From the NCBI GenBank assembly GCA_026261815.1, contig JAMPIT010000300.1, positions 2,022,501 to 2,086,500 of the forward strand: a stretch of 64,000 nucleotides of DNA, written 5' to 3'. The DNA is from Monarcha castaneiventris obscurior. Its lineage: Eukaryota; Chordata; Aves; Passeriformes; Monarchidae. The notes under the pieces are model-generated. The model did no database searches and was not told the origin of the DNA. It saw only the letters and a list, made by a program, of their open reading frames with translations. The translations under genes and the position numbers were made by a program. Positions 23,441-34,370 of this stretch are shown piece after piece (position 1 is the stretch's first letter; each line of letters starts with the position of its first letter).

Positions 23441-24824
23441 CCGGCTGGGGCTCTGTGCAAATAAGCCTTGGCCTGGCAACCCTGGGGCTGGGGGTGCCAA
23501 ATCCCTGCCTGCCAGCACGGGAATAACGTGGGGGAGCAAGGAGGGAGTTCGGGGAGCCAGGGGTGGTGCAGGAGCCCGGGATGGGCAGGGCAAAAAAGGG
23601 GGGACATGAGCCTGGCTGTTCCCTGAGCAGCCCTGGGGAGGAGGATTGGGCTAAAACAAGGAGCAGGGGAGTGGGAGAGAGAGGAAAGGGGGGCACAGGG
23701 TCCCCATACAGGGACAGGAGGGAAGTGGCAGCTGCAGGAGGACATGAAGGAGTGGCAGAGGGTACACAGGGACTCAGGGGATGAGTACAGCATGGCTTGG
23801 GCTGCAGGCTTCAAGCCCATGTCATCCCAGCCCTCCCATGGATGGAGTCACATCCCCCACGGGACCTTTTGAGCCACCTGCAGTGGGACCCCGGGCAGCC
23901 CACCCCAGGCACTGCCCTCCCCCGAGGCAGAGCTGAGACCAAACCTCATTACATGGATGGGCAGGAGAACCCCACCGCACCCTTCCATGCCCCCGTCGGC
24001 AGTGCCAGCCCCCGGGAACGTGCCTGGCAGCCTCCCCACACACCCTCTCCTGCTTTGCCACCGGTGCCACCCGGCTTTGCCAGGTGGATGCCCTGAGCCC
24101 CCTCCCCGGCCTTTGCTGCCCCTGCCCAGCCCCTTGTGGTGCCACAGATGACCCTGGGGACAGGGCAGGGACCAGCAGGGCTGGACACCCCGGCAGTGCC
24201 GGATCCCAGCTCCAGGGGCTGCGTGGAGCAATCCCACACACAGAGACACTTTTCCCCGACACCACAAACTCCCAAAGTGGCAACAAAACTCCGCGTTAAG
24301 GCTGGAGGTCCCAGGTGCAGCATGTCCGAGCTGTCCCCGCTCTGTGCCCTCACTGGGAGGGCTCGGGGTGCCTGAGGCTGACGGGCTGGGCCGTTCGGAC
24401 CTGCCAGGAGCAGCCGGGATGAAACGGCAGCGTCGGGAACGAGCAAGGAGGACGAGGAAATTTTCCGGGAAATTTTCATCCCATCCCCCGCTTAGCGCTA
24501 AAATTCAGGGAGAGGGTCCCCCCTCGGCCTAGCTGGTGGCACCAGCGTGGAGCAGGGGGCACGGCTGGTGGCCGCAGGGGAGCCCTGCTCCTCTCTGTCC
24601 CTCGGCTCGGCCCTTCCCTGGCCGCTCGCCGGTGCTGGCCACGGCGCTGGCGCTGGCGCTGGCGTGCGTGGAGCACGCGTGACACCCAGTGGGCGAGCAG
24701 CAGACTGCGGGTCCCACGGCGGCACCGGCCTGGGGATGCCACCCGTGCGGGATGGGGAGCAGGGTGGCACCGCCCGACGGGTTTGCAGGGGGGGCTTAAC
24801 TTGTTGGGTTGGGTGGGGGCACAG

Positions 24825-25345
24825 CTGGGGGGTCCCTGCAGCCCCCAAAGCTGTGGGGTCTCTCTGGGGTCTCCCCAGGACTTGTGGGTTCTGTAGTTGT
24901 GGGGTCTCACTGGGGCTCTGGGGTTTCTCCAGACATCTGGGAGTCCCTGCAGCCCCGGAGCCCTGGGGTCTCTCCAGACATCTGGGGGTCCCTGGTGCCA
25001 TGGGGCCCTGGAGTCTCTCCAAGGCGCTCAGGGGTCCCTGCAGATTTGGGGCTCGCCAGGGCTCTGGGGTCCCACTGGGGCTCTGGAATCTCTCTAGGAT
25101 CTTGTCCTCGTAACTTTGGGGCTTTGAGGTCTCATTTGGGTCCCCAAGCTCACTGCAGCCCCATGGCTCTGGTGGCACTGGGACTCTGGAGTCTCCCTGG
25201 GACCCCAGGGGCCTCTGCAGCCCTAAGGTTTTGGGATCTCACCAGAGCCCCTGTGGGTTCCTGCAGCCCTGGGATTCCAGGGCAGTTCCTGAAGTTCTGG
25301 GACCACACTCAGCACCGGGGGTACCTGCAGGCCTGGGCTTTGGGA
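24825..25345. repeat. Degenerate tandem repeat (ctctggggtctctccag / ctgcagccc)
   Basis: Irregular 40-60-bp units built from gggtctctctggggtctcc, agacatctgggggtccctg and cagccccggagccctgggg. Ancient and diverged. Confidence 0.65.
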
Positions 25346-26274
25346 TCTCCCCCTGCAGCCCGGGAGTGTTTGACCCTGCACCACTCCTGGGTCAGGATCT
25401 TGCCTTTCCCTGGAATTCCTGCCTCTGTCTGTGTCCCTCAAAGACCCCGATGTCTCCCAGGTCCACCACCTTCCTGCTCCCACCCTGGCACCATCCTTCC
25501 CTCCCAGCCCCCAGCTCCTGATGCAGCTCTAACCCTTCCCAGCTGTTTCAGCTGAGTTTCTCTGGGACAAGAAACCCTCAACCCATCTTTTCCTCCCGAC
25601 TCTCTTGCTCATTCCCCAGGGGATAACCCCTGATGGAACAGGGATCTGAGGGTGGTCAGTGCTGTGGTTCACATCAAGCCAAAGCAGAACCGTTTTCTGT
25701 AGGAAAAACGTTTTCATTCCAGTTTGCGAAGGCTTTCAGAGGCGATTCTCAGAGGAACAGGAGCAGTCGCTGTGGAGGGGATTGGATGTTCTTCTCCAGC
25801 TCTGGAGAGGCTGCAAGCTCATCCTGCTGAGACATCCAAGCTCATTAATGGAGCTGGGAACACCCGCACGCGCTGCCCTGGAACCCCACTCCCAGTGTGG
25901 AAATCCCACATCCCAGCTCTGGAGTCTGTAAAGACGCTTGGTGGGTTTAGAACGCGACCCGGAGAATGAAAAGAGGAGCAGGAGGAAAGGACTAGTGAGG
26001 CACAGACAGGACAGAGCTGGGTGCTCCTCACTGTGCCCTGAGCAGGACCCCAGCAGGTCCTGACCCCACCAGGCTCTGGAGAGGCTCCACACAGGGCATG
26101 GAGGGATCCTGCACAGTTCCCTGTGCCATCCCCACACAGGGACAGCGTGGCCAAGAGCAGGACCCTGCTGCTCACAGCAGCCCCGGGCAGCCCCGGGAAT
26201 GGCGCTCCAGCCACAGAGGATGGGAAGGATGGGACTGTCACACCTCGAGGGCACGTCACAAAAATGCCTCTAAC
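25346..26274. other. Intergenic DNA, no gene or clear element seen
   Basis: Mixed-composition unique sequence. The open frames present are shared across strands without splice structure or recognisable motifs. Confidence 0.4.
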
Positions 26275-26742
26275 ATCCAAGAATCATCCTCATCTCAGCA
26301 CGGTTTGGGCTGGAAAGGATTTTAAAGCTCATCCAGTTTCAACTCATTACCACGGGCGGAGACACCTCCCACTGTCCCAGAGGCCCCACATCCCAGTGTC
26401 CAGCCTGACCTTGGGCACTGCCAGGGATCCAAGGGCAGCCACATCTTCTGTGGGCACCCTGTGCCAGGGCCTGCCCACCCTCCCAGGGAACAATTCCTTC
26501 CCAATATCCCATCCAGCCCTGCCCTCTGGCAGTGGGAAGCCATTCCCTGTGTCCTGTCCCTCCATCCCTTGTCCCCAGTCCCTCCCCAGCTCTCCTGGAG
26601 CCCCTTTAGGCTCTGGAAGGGGCTGTGAGGTCTCCCTGGATCCTTCTCTCTGTGAACACTCCCAGCTCTCCCAGCCTAGCTCCAGAGCAGAGGGGCTCCA
26701 GCCCTCAGAGCATCTCTGTGGCCTCCTCTGGACATTGCAGCT
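26275..26742 (-). mobile_element. CR1-type LINE fragment, minus orientation
   Basis: Reverse complement of the CR1 3' end, from agaatcatcctcatctcagc and gggctggaaaggattttaaa through ccctcccagggaacaattcc to agcatctctgtggcctcctc. Confidence 0.85.
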
Positions 26743-28689
26743 CCATGGTCATGCAAGAGAAGTTAAACGAGGTGTGCCAGAGGCAGCATTAACGTGTGGC
26801 TTCACATTTGCTGCACTCACCTTCCCCCTCCCTCGGACAGCTCCCAGCAGCTCCAAGATCCACACCTGGGCTCCAGAAGAGCCGAAGGCTAAAGGTGCTA
26901 AAGGGGTTGGTTGGAGCCCTGAGTGCTTCCAAGTGGGACACAGGAACCCAGCGCAGCCCAGCTGGTGGCTTGTGGGGGGACATGATGGTGACCAGACAGC
27001 TCTGGGAGGGGACATGGGGCTGGGCAGCCAGCTCTGGGAGGGGACATGGGGGTGACCAGCCAGCTCCTGGGTGGCTACGCTGTTTTCCAGCTTGAACACT
27101 GACCCCAACGGCTGCTGCAGAAGGGAAGAAAGAACTTTCCACTTGAGTTTCCAGCTGGAAGAGCCAAGGAGAGAAATGCTGCTGTGTCTCAGGTGCAGAG
27201 CAGGGCTGGTTCCACCTCAGTGGTGCTGTGCAAGCACCCACAGAGCCTGGGGGGGCTCCTCCATCCCGGGATTGCAGTGCCCTCCCTTCTTCCACCCCAT
27301 GGATGCGCTTTGGAGCCCCAGAGCCCCCAGCCTCGGGTCCTACCCACCCCACACGAGGCCTCTCCAGGCTGTGTCAGGGTGACAGACCCCCACGCACAGG
27401 GACACACACACACCCCATGGCACACTGCAGCAACGGGGTCAGATGGCTCTGGGCCGTAAATCTGTCCCACCAGACCTGTTCCCTGCTCCGCAGCCCCAAG
27501 GCCACCTCAAGGTCTTTCCAGCCCGGCATCTGCCCCTCCCTTCCCACTGCAGCAGCTCTTTAACCGAGCGTGGCACTCGGCACTCTGCCCCTGGAGCATC
27601 CCAAGCTGGGAATCACAGCCCCATGGAGAGCCTGCGTGCCTGGAGGAGCAGCCGGGACAGCCACGGGCAGCCCTCCGCCCCAGCAAGGCTCTGGGAGCAG
27701 CAGCAGCTCTCCAGCTTTCTCCCTGCTCTCCCTTCCATGAGTTTTTCCCCATTCCCCGGTGCCCAGGTGATGCCAGTCCCAGGGTCAGCACCGGGGCTGC
27801 TCCCAAACCTCATCACAGGGTTGGGTGAGGAGGGAATTGCACCCTTGCCTTTCAGGTGAGGCTAATCCAGGGGGGAAAGGTGGGAGAGTGGCAGAGCCTC
27901 GTTCCAGGTTGACTTCAAGAGCCCCAAAAGTCAGGCCGAGAGAAACCTTGTGGACACCAACAAGATGGACAAGATAACCCCAGGTTTCACCTGGGCTGGG
28001 GACTGAGGGCATGAGCAGGATCCCAGTGAAAGGAACTGGGACAAGGCCCTGGATGAGGTTCAGGACAGGAGGATGGACAAATGGGACAAACTGCATCCCA
28101 GGCAGCATGAGGAGGATGTGGCCGCCAGTCTGTGTCCTCAATGCAGCACCAGGGAGCCCCAAGCTCTGTGCTCAGAGTGGTTCCCAGTCCAGGGGGAGAT
28201 GGAGGGGCTGGAGAGGGACCAGCAGATGCTGCTGGCAGCACTGGAGGCTGGGGCTGAGAGAGAGGTGGCTTGGGATCTACCAGCATCCTGCAGGTGCACT
28301 GGGCACGGAGCCCGGCCCTCTTGGTGGGGCATGACTGGTACCAAAGGACAAGGGACATTCACTGCAGCTTCAGGCTGGGCAACAGAATCGATATTCTTTC
28401 CTGGGGAGGTGGCACAGCTGTGGGGCTGAGGGGGGCAAGTCCATCCTTCCAGGCTGGGGCAAGCCATGGGTGACCTTTCCTGTGCTGGAGGTGTCCTGCC
28501 CAGGGTGGGAGCAGGGGCTGGACACCCCCCGGGGTGCTTCATCCTCTGAGCCCAGCGAGGGGCAACCTCCCCCCCCAAATCCTTTCCCTTCCCGCTCCAG
28601 AGCCCCAGGACATGCTGAGAGCCGAGGCCCTGTGTGCTGGACCGTGCCCCTGTGCCAGGGCCCGCTCTGGCCCACATCCCAGGGCTGCC
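26743..28689. other. Intergenic DNA upstream of the STARD10-like gene, no gene seen
   Basis: Unique, GC-rich sequence. Two neighbouring copies of agctctgggaggggacatgg (near 27000 and 27030) form a short duplication. No exon with both a conserved reading frame and splice sites was found. Confidence 0.4.
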
Positions 28690-29202
28690 CAAGCCGCCCG
28701 GCCGCGGCTCCCGGCATCAGCTGATTCCTCCAGCGAGCAGCTGCTGCAAAGTCAGGCACAGAGATTGCCGGGGCACCGGAGAGGGGGCAGCAGGGGTGGC
28801 AGCACGGGGGGCTCGGGAGCCGGGGGGCAGCCGTGCCCTGAAAGCCGAGCCACCTGCGCGCTGCTACCTGCTGAATAATAGAGGAGCTGCCAGCCAGCGG
28901 AGAGAAATGTGATGCTGGTGAGCCAGCCCGGGGAGACATCCGAGCTGCCGGCAGCTGCGATAGCAACTGCAGCCAAGGAGCCTGCAGCCCTGCGCGGCGT
29001 GCCCGGGCTGCCTGCGGGGCTCTGCCCATCCCCGGGTGCCCGGGGCCCGCTGCAGGGGCGCGGGCTCGGCGCTGGCGGGATGATGTGAGCGCAGCGGGCA
29101 CCCAGCGAGGCAGAGCTCAAGGGCAGAGCTGGGTTTCCCGGGAGGTGAGGCAGAGCCTGCCCGCAGCCGGGGCCCGCGCCCGGGGGGCAGCAGCTCAGCC
29201 CC
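28690..29202 (+). promoter_or_regulatory. Probable promoter/5' UTR region of the STARD10-like gene
   Basis: This is a GC- and CpG-rich stretch directly upstream of the first coding exon, with no TATA box in view. It runs into the ATG at 29203 with no in-frame upstream ATG in the last part of the leader. The transcription start cannot be placed from sequence alone. Confidence 0.4.
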
Positions 29203-32200
29203 ATGTCCAGAGGAGGGGAGATGGTTTATATCCCGGATGACTCCGACTTCAGCTCCTTCAGGGATCAGTGCGAGAGCCTGGAGGGCTGGCACTGCCGGTA
29301 CAACAAGGCCGGCGTGACCGTGTGGACTCAGGGCCAGGAGGAAAACTGCACCGTGCAGAAAATCAAGGTAAGCAGACGCTTCCCTGCTCCAGCCGTGTGC
29401 CCGGCGGCTCCCGAGGGTCCCTGGGGACCGGCCCGTGCTGGAGGTGCACGGTCCGGCCTGCCTGGGGGTGTTTCTGCCCCGCATTCCAGGCCTGGCAGGG
29501 TTAGACCCCCGACGGTGCTTCCCAGCTGCTCCGCCGGCTCCTGCTGCCCGCCCCGGGGCTTTTCCTGCCGGGATCCCTGCAGCCTCCCGCCGTGTGGGCT
29601 CACGTGGTGGCCGCCCCCGATCCCGACACGGCCGGGAAGGCCCTGGGATCAATTACGTTATGGAGATGGCCTTGCCCGGAGCCCCCGGACACGAGAAGGG
29701 CTCACGGGACGCCTCCCTGGTGTCCTTTCCCCGGGGCACAGCCCCTCGCATCCTGGCGGGATGAGATCCCGTAAGAGCCCCAGGCGCTGTCTTGGGAGGT
29801 TTGTCGCTTGCCAGGGGCTGGATCTGGGGTGCTGCAGAGGGGCGAGGAGGTTCAGCCATCCCTCAGGTACCTTGTTGCTCATCTACACGGCCCCAGCGAC
29901 GCTGCCAGGTGACCGTGGGCACATCAGGGGCAGCTGCAGGGTGCCGGGGGCACGGGGTGAGCCCATGGTGGGCGTCACGGGCTTTGGCTTTTCTGGCCAC
30001 CAAGAATCCCGACTCCTGGGCAGGGATGGGATCCACGAAAGCAAGGAGCGGAACATCCGACCTCCAGGACAGCCCAGCTGGTGGAGAGTGTTCAACCAGG
30101 GGTGTTAGGGGAGGGCTGCCGTGGCCTGGAGAGCAGGGAAGGCACGGGGAGGTGCTGAGGAGGGAGCAACACTCTGAAGAGGCTCTCGCAGCGCTGTCCT
30201 GAGCACAGAACACCCAGCAGCACTTCTCCTGCAGCCGGGGGCAGAGGAGGAGCTGGGCACACGCTGCTGCCATGGACAGAGACCCTTCAGGGCCGGGGAA
30301 GGAGCAGGAGCAGCACTCTCAGCACAGGTGCAATCCACATTGCCCTGCTGCCATGAGCCAGGGAAGAGCTTCTGCACCTGGATCAGGGAGCATTTAAGGC
30401 ATCTGAGCACGCACGGGACCAGGGGGTGCTGAGGGGTCGGGCCAATACCTCTTTGAAAAGTTCTGGTGACTGCAGCAGGTCCGTGAAACCTGGGAAGAGG
30501 CGAACACCACATCCCTCTCCCAAAAAGAAGTGCCAGGGCACCGTGGGCTGCTCTGTCACCTCCATCCCTGGGAAGGACACAGAGAATGCGCTCCTGGAAG
30601 CCGTGTCCTGAAGGAGAAGGGCAGTGGTGACAGCAGCAAGGACCTGCCAAGGGTAAAGCACGCCTGGGCAGCCTGGCTGCCTCCCGCAGGGAGAGGTCTG
30701 GCTCTGTGGGCAGTGCCACCCTTGGACAGGGTTTCCCATAGTCTCCATGTCTCTGCATCGGTGAGATCTGGACTGGAGAAGTGGATGTTGCTCAGAGTGA
30801 CCAGGACAGGCTGGCAGGAAGCCCTGGAGTCCAGCCAAGGTCCACACCCCAGCCTGGCAGAGGGGTGCAGTCGTGTCCCCCCTGCCACCACCGAGCCCCA
30901 CAGAGGGGGACCCCAGACAGGTCCAGGGGAGTCAGGGACCATCACCCAGCCGGGTTCAGTGCAATAACAGAGTTTTCCCCCGTCCTGGAGAGGGCCTGGG
31001 CATGGTTCAGGAGTTGTCACTGCCCAGAGCCCCTTCCCGAAACGTGGGATGGAGGATGCCACCCAGTCCGAGCTGCACAGCTCTCTCGGGGTCAGAAGAA
31101 CCTCGGTCTTTCCATTAACTGAGGGAGTTAATTAACCCAGAGATTCCGTGAGCAGCGGAGCTTTGGATTTGCTCCACCTGAATTCCCCGTGGATGGGTCT
31201 GTGCTCTGTGCTTTCCCCAGGCCAGCTGTGCCTGGCAGGGCTGTTGTTCATCCGAGGTGGGAGGGGGGTGGTGGACAGGCTTTAGGGGGCTGCAGGACTG
31301 CCACGGTCCCTCTGTGATCACCGTGAGTGCCGTGAGCTCCACCTCCAGCTGGAAAAATCCCTCACCCTGCAGCAGCAGCACCTCCGGGTGTAGCCGGGGA
31401 AGGAGAGCAGCAGGAGGGGGGCTGGGTGCTCCCACCCTCCCCCCGGAGCCCTGGGGACTGCAGCACATCTCCGAGCCCGGCCTGGGCACGAGTCCAGCAC
31501 TCCGGGCACAAACCATCACCCGGGCCACCGGGGAAAGCTTTGCCCGAGATTGATGGGACCTGCCGCGCTCAGAGGGCCATCTCCGGTTACACGGCACCTC
31601 ATCAAAGATGCAAGGGCTCTAACGAGGAGCAGATGACATCTCCCTCCTCCCGGCGCTGCAACGAGCAGGGCGACCGCCTTCATCAATAATGCACGGCCGG
31701 CGCGGCCCGGCAGCTCCGCGGCTCCGGTTACAGCCGGGCCCGACAGCCCCCGGGACGGGACCCGGCAGCCCCCGGGACCGGACCCGGCAGCCCCCCGGGA
31801 CCGGACCCTACACCCGAGACCATCGCGAAGGGGCACGGGCACCCTTTGCTTGCCCTGCATGGGGTAGGGGACAGGGCAGGTCCTCAGGCATCAAAGCCCG
31901 GACCACCAGGCGTTTTAAGGGCTGCGGGTCTTTCCAGCCTCGCTCTGGCTGCCGGAGCGGCGGCTCTGGGTCTGTGTGCAGAGCATCCTCGGGGGCACAG
32001 GGACACGGGGCAGCCCAGAGCCCTCGTGCCCGGGTGGGCACAGCTCCGGGGCTGGGCGCTGCCCCTCGCCCGTCTCCCCACAGACCCGCATCTCCTGCAA
32101 GGACGTCCCGGCCGAGACCCTCTATGACGTGCTGCACGACACCAGCTACCGCAAGAAATGGGACTCCAATGTGATCGAGACCTACGACATCGGGCGCCTC

Positions 32201-33646
32201 ACCGTCAACGCCGATGTCGGCTACTACTCCTGTGAGCAGCCCCTGAGACCCCCAGGGCCCCCCTCCCCAAGCCCGCGCCCCTGGCAGTGTGTGCGGCCGC
32301 GGGGGCTGGGGTGAAACAGGATCTGTCCGCAGGGAAGTGCCCGAGCCCCCTGAAGAACCGGGATTTCGTCACGCTGCGCTCCTGGCTGCCCCTGGGCAAT
32401 GACTACATGATCATCAACTACAGCGTCAAGCACCCGGTGAGCCTCGGCTGCCCCCAGCCCTGGCAGGGCTGCCCGCGGGCACGGGCGGGCTCTGAATCCC
32501 GCAATCTCCCCGCAGAAATACCCGCCCCGCAAGGATTTCGTGCGGGCCGTGTCCCTGCAGACCGGGTACCTGATCAAGGCGAACGGGGAAGGGGCCTGCA
32601 TTCTCTATTACCTCACCCAGGTGGACCCTCGCGGTGAGTGCCCGCGGGAGGGGAGGAGGCTCACCCGGAGCTCACTCCTGTGGCTCTCCATCACCCCGGC
32701 CCAAGGAAGAAGGGGTGCCCAGCCCAGCCCTGGGGGTGCTGCAGGTTCGTGGTGCCTCCCCCGGGGCTGGCCCTGCTTTGTCCAAGTGACAGGGCTTTGG
32801 GCTCTTGCAGGGTCGCTGCCGAAGTGGGTGGTGAACCGCGTGTCCCAGTTCGTGGCGCCGAAGGTAAGTGCGGGTGTGTGGCTGGTGCTGGGAGTCATGG
32901 GCAGCAGGGATGAGCTGCCCAAAGTACCCCTGGGTGGGAGCAGGATGGGGCACCCTGGACCCACAGGGCGGGTGCTGGGTGGCCCAGGACCCACAGGGTG
33001 GGTGGCTCAGGGCTCTGAGGATGGATGCTGGAAGACCCAGAGCTCATGGGACAGGTCCTGGGAGACCCAGATCTCGCAGAACAGGTCCTGGGTGACCCAG
33101 GGCCTGCAGGACAGGAGCTGGGTGGCCCAGGGCTCCCAGGATGGGTGCTGAATGACCCAGAATTTACAGGATGGGTGCTGGATGACTCAGAGCTTGCAGA
33201 ATGGGTGCTGAGTGATCCAGAGCTCCCAGGATGGATCCTGGATGGCCCAGGGCTCACAGGGTGGATCCTCGGTGACACAGAGCTCCCAGGATGGGCTCTG
33301 GGTGACACTGGGCACCTTGCTGGGGCAGCCAGGCCCCCATCCCCTCCCAACACCCCAAAACCCGCAGTGGGGGAGCTGGGAGCTGCACCCACAGCCCAGG
33401 GCGGCCCCAGCCCCAGCCCCGCTGTGCCCGCAGGCGATGAAGAAGATCTACAAGGCGGGGCTGAAGTACCCGGAGTGGAAGCGCCGGCACGACCCCGAGT
33501 ACAAGCCCTGGGTGTACCCCGAGCAGAACACGCTGCCCAGCGTGAGCCTGGCCGAGCTCTCCGTGCAGCACGCGGATTCCCTGGAAAACATCGACGAGAC
33601 TGGTCTGTCCGAGGAGCACCTGAGCGCCAGTGACCACGAGGCCTGA
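29203..33646 (+). CDS. STARD10-like START-domain lipid-transfer protein (PCTP-like), six coding exons
   Basis: Coding exons 29203-29367, 32084-32231, 32333-32436, 32516-32633, 32811-32863 and 33434-33646 join in frame with GT-AG borders to give 266 aa; human STARD10 has 291. Known family role: cytosolic START domain that carries phosphatidylcholine and phosphatidylethanolamine between membranes. Seen in sequence: the START fold spans about residues 10-235, with family hallmarks DVPAETLYDVLHD, RKKWDSNVIET, LTVNADVGYYSWKCP, NYSVKHPKYPPRKD, GSLPKWVVN, and a C-terminal LSVQHADSLENIDE that is almost identical to STARD10. The acidic SDDD-type end of human STARD10, a reported CK2 region, is absent; this protein ends SASDHEA. 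The start was chosen at MSRGGEMVYIPDD because it precedes the conserved PDD-DF block and sits in a good context. ARAP3 follows 7.4 kb downstream in the same orientation. It could be STARD10 itself, but the ARAP3/FCHSD1 neighbours favour a separate STARD10 paralogue, so no symbol is given. Confidence 0.93.
30449..30823 (-). other. Two protein-like open stretches on the minus strand in intron 1 of the STARD10-like gene; not recognised
   Basis: Antisense to the host intron, 30607-30449 reads as a 53-codon block flanked by a polypyrimidine-AG (ctccttcag) and a GTATTG donor. It contains PWHFFLGEGCGVRLF and FTDLLQSPELFKE. A second block at 30823-30720 contains LVTLSNIHFSSPDL. The amino-acid mix is more natural than the Pro/Gly/Arg/Ser-rich translations of surrounding DNA. 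However, the two blocks do not join in phase with the splice sites I see, and I recognise no family. They may be exons of a nested gene, a decayed gene, or chance. Confidence 0.2.
32940..33312. repeat. About 30-bp minisatellite inside the last intron of the STARD10-like gene
   Basis: Degenerate copies of a unit of the form acccagagctcNcaggatgg plus gtgctgggtg repeat about a dozen times between coding exons 5 and 6. The period is a multiple of three, which keeps several frames open and creates false ORFs through the intron. Confidence 0.75.
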
Positions 33647-34344
33647 GCCCTCTCCACAGAGGAATCGCCTCATGGCCGAGGCTTGGCACCCAGGGGCACG
33701 GCTGGGAATTTGGCTCCCTGCTTCCCAATAGTCACATCTGCTCTCCAACTCCTTCATCATTGACCCCCTCCCTACCCAGGCAGCAGGGAACTGTCCCGTG
33801 GGATCTGCGTCACTGGATGGCAAGTGAAGGTGCTGGAAGGAGAGAGAACGGGCACCCTGGTGCCCCCTGTGCCCATGGAGATGTCCCCGCAGGAGACAAG
33901 GCTGGCAGTGGCTGTTCCAAAGAGAGGCTGGGCAGGCTGAGGTGGGCAGGAGCTTTCCTAGCACCAGGATGTGGCTCTGCCACTTTAAGACCCTCAAAGG
34001 CCCAGAAGTGACCCCAAAAGTGGGGGGTCTGTGAGGGTCCTGCCCAGGTTTTGCAGCAGCACAAGGCGTGGATTGAACCCGTCTGACCTGAGGTCCAGCT
34101 CTGCCAGCCCCGAGGTCAGGCTGGACCCTCTCCAGCCCTCCACACCTCTCCAAGCTTAGTGTGACCCCCCCCAATCTCGGGGAGCCCTCCCAGGTCCTCT
34201 CCTGAGCACCAGGCTCACCTCTGCAGGCTGGCTCTAGCCCAGCTGGCTCTGGGAACCCCTTCCCCTGGTGGTTTGTGGGGTTTGTCCTGGCAGTGGGGTC
34301 TCCACTCTCCCAGTGTTTGCCGCTGCTGTGGTTCCTGGCACAAC

Positions 34345-34350
34345 AATAAA
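34345..34350 (+). terminator. Polyadenylation signal AATAAA of the STARD10-like gene
   Basis: A canonical AATAAA lies 699 bases after the stop codon, followed by a GT-rich stretch (ggggttggtgtgtg), the usual downstream element. The implied 3' UTR is about 33647-34370. Confidence 0.7.
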
Positions 34351-34370
34351 GGGGTTGGTGTGTGCGAGAG

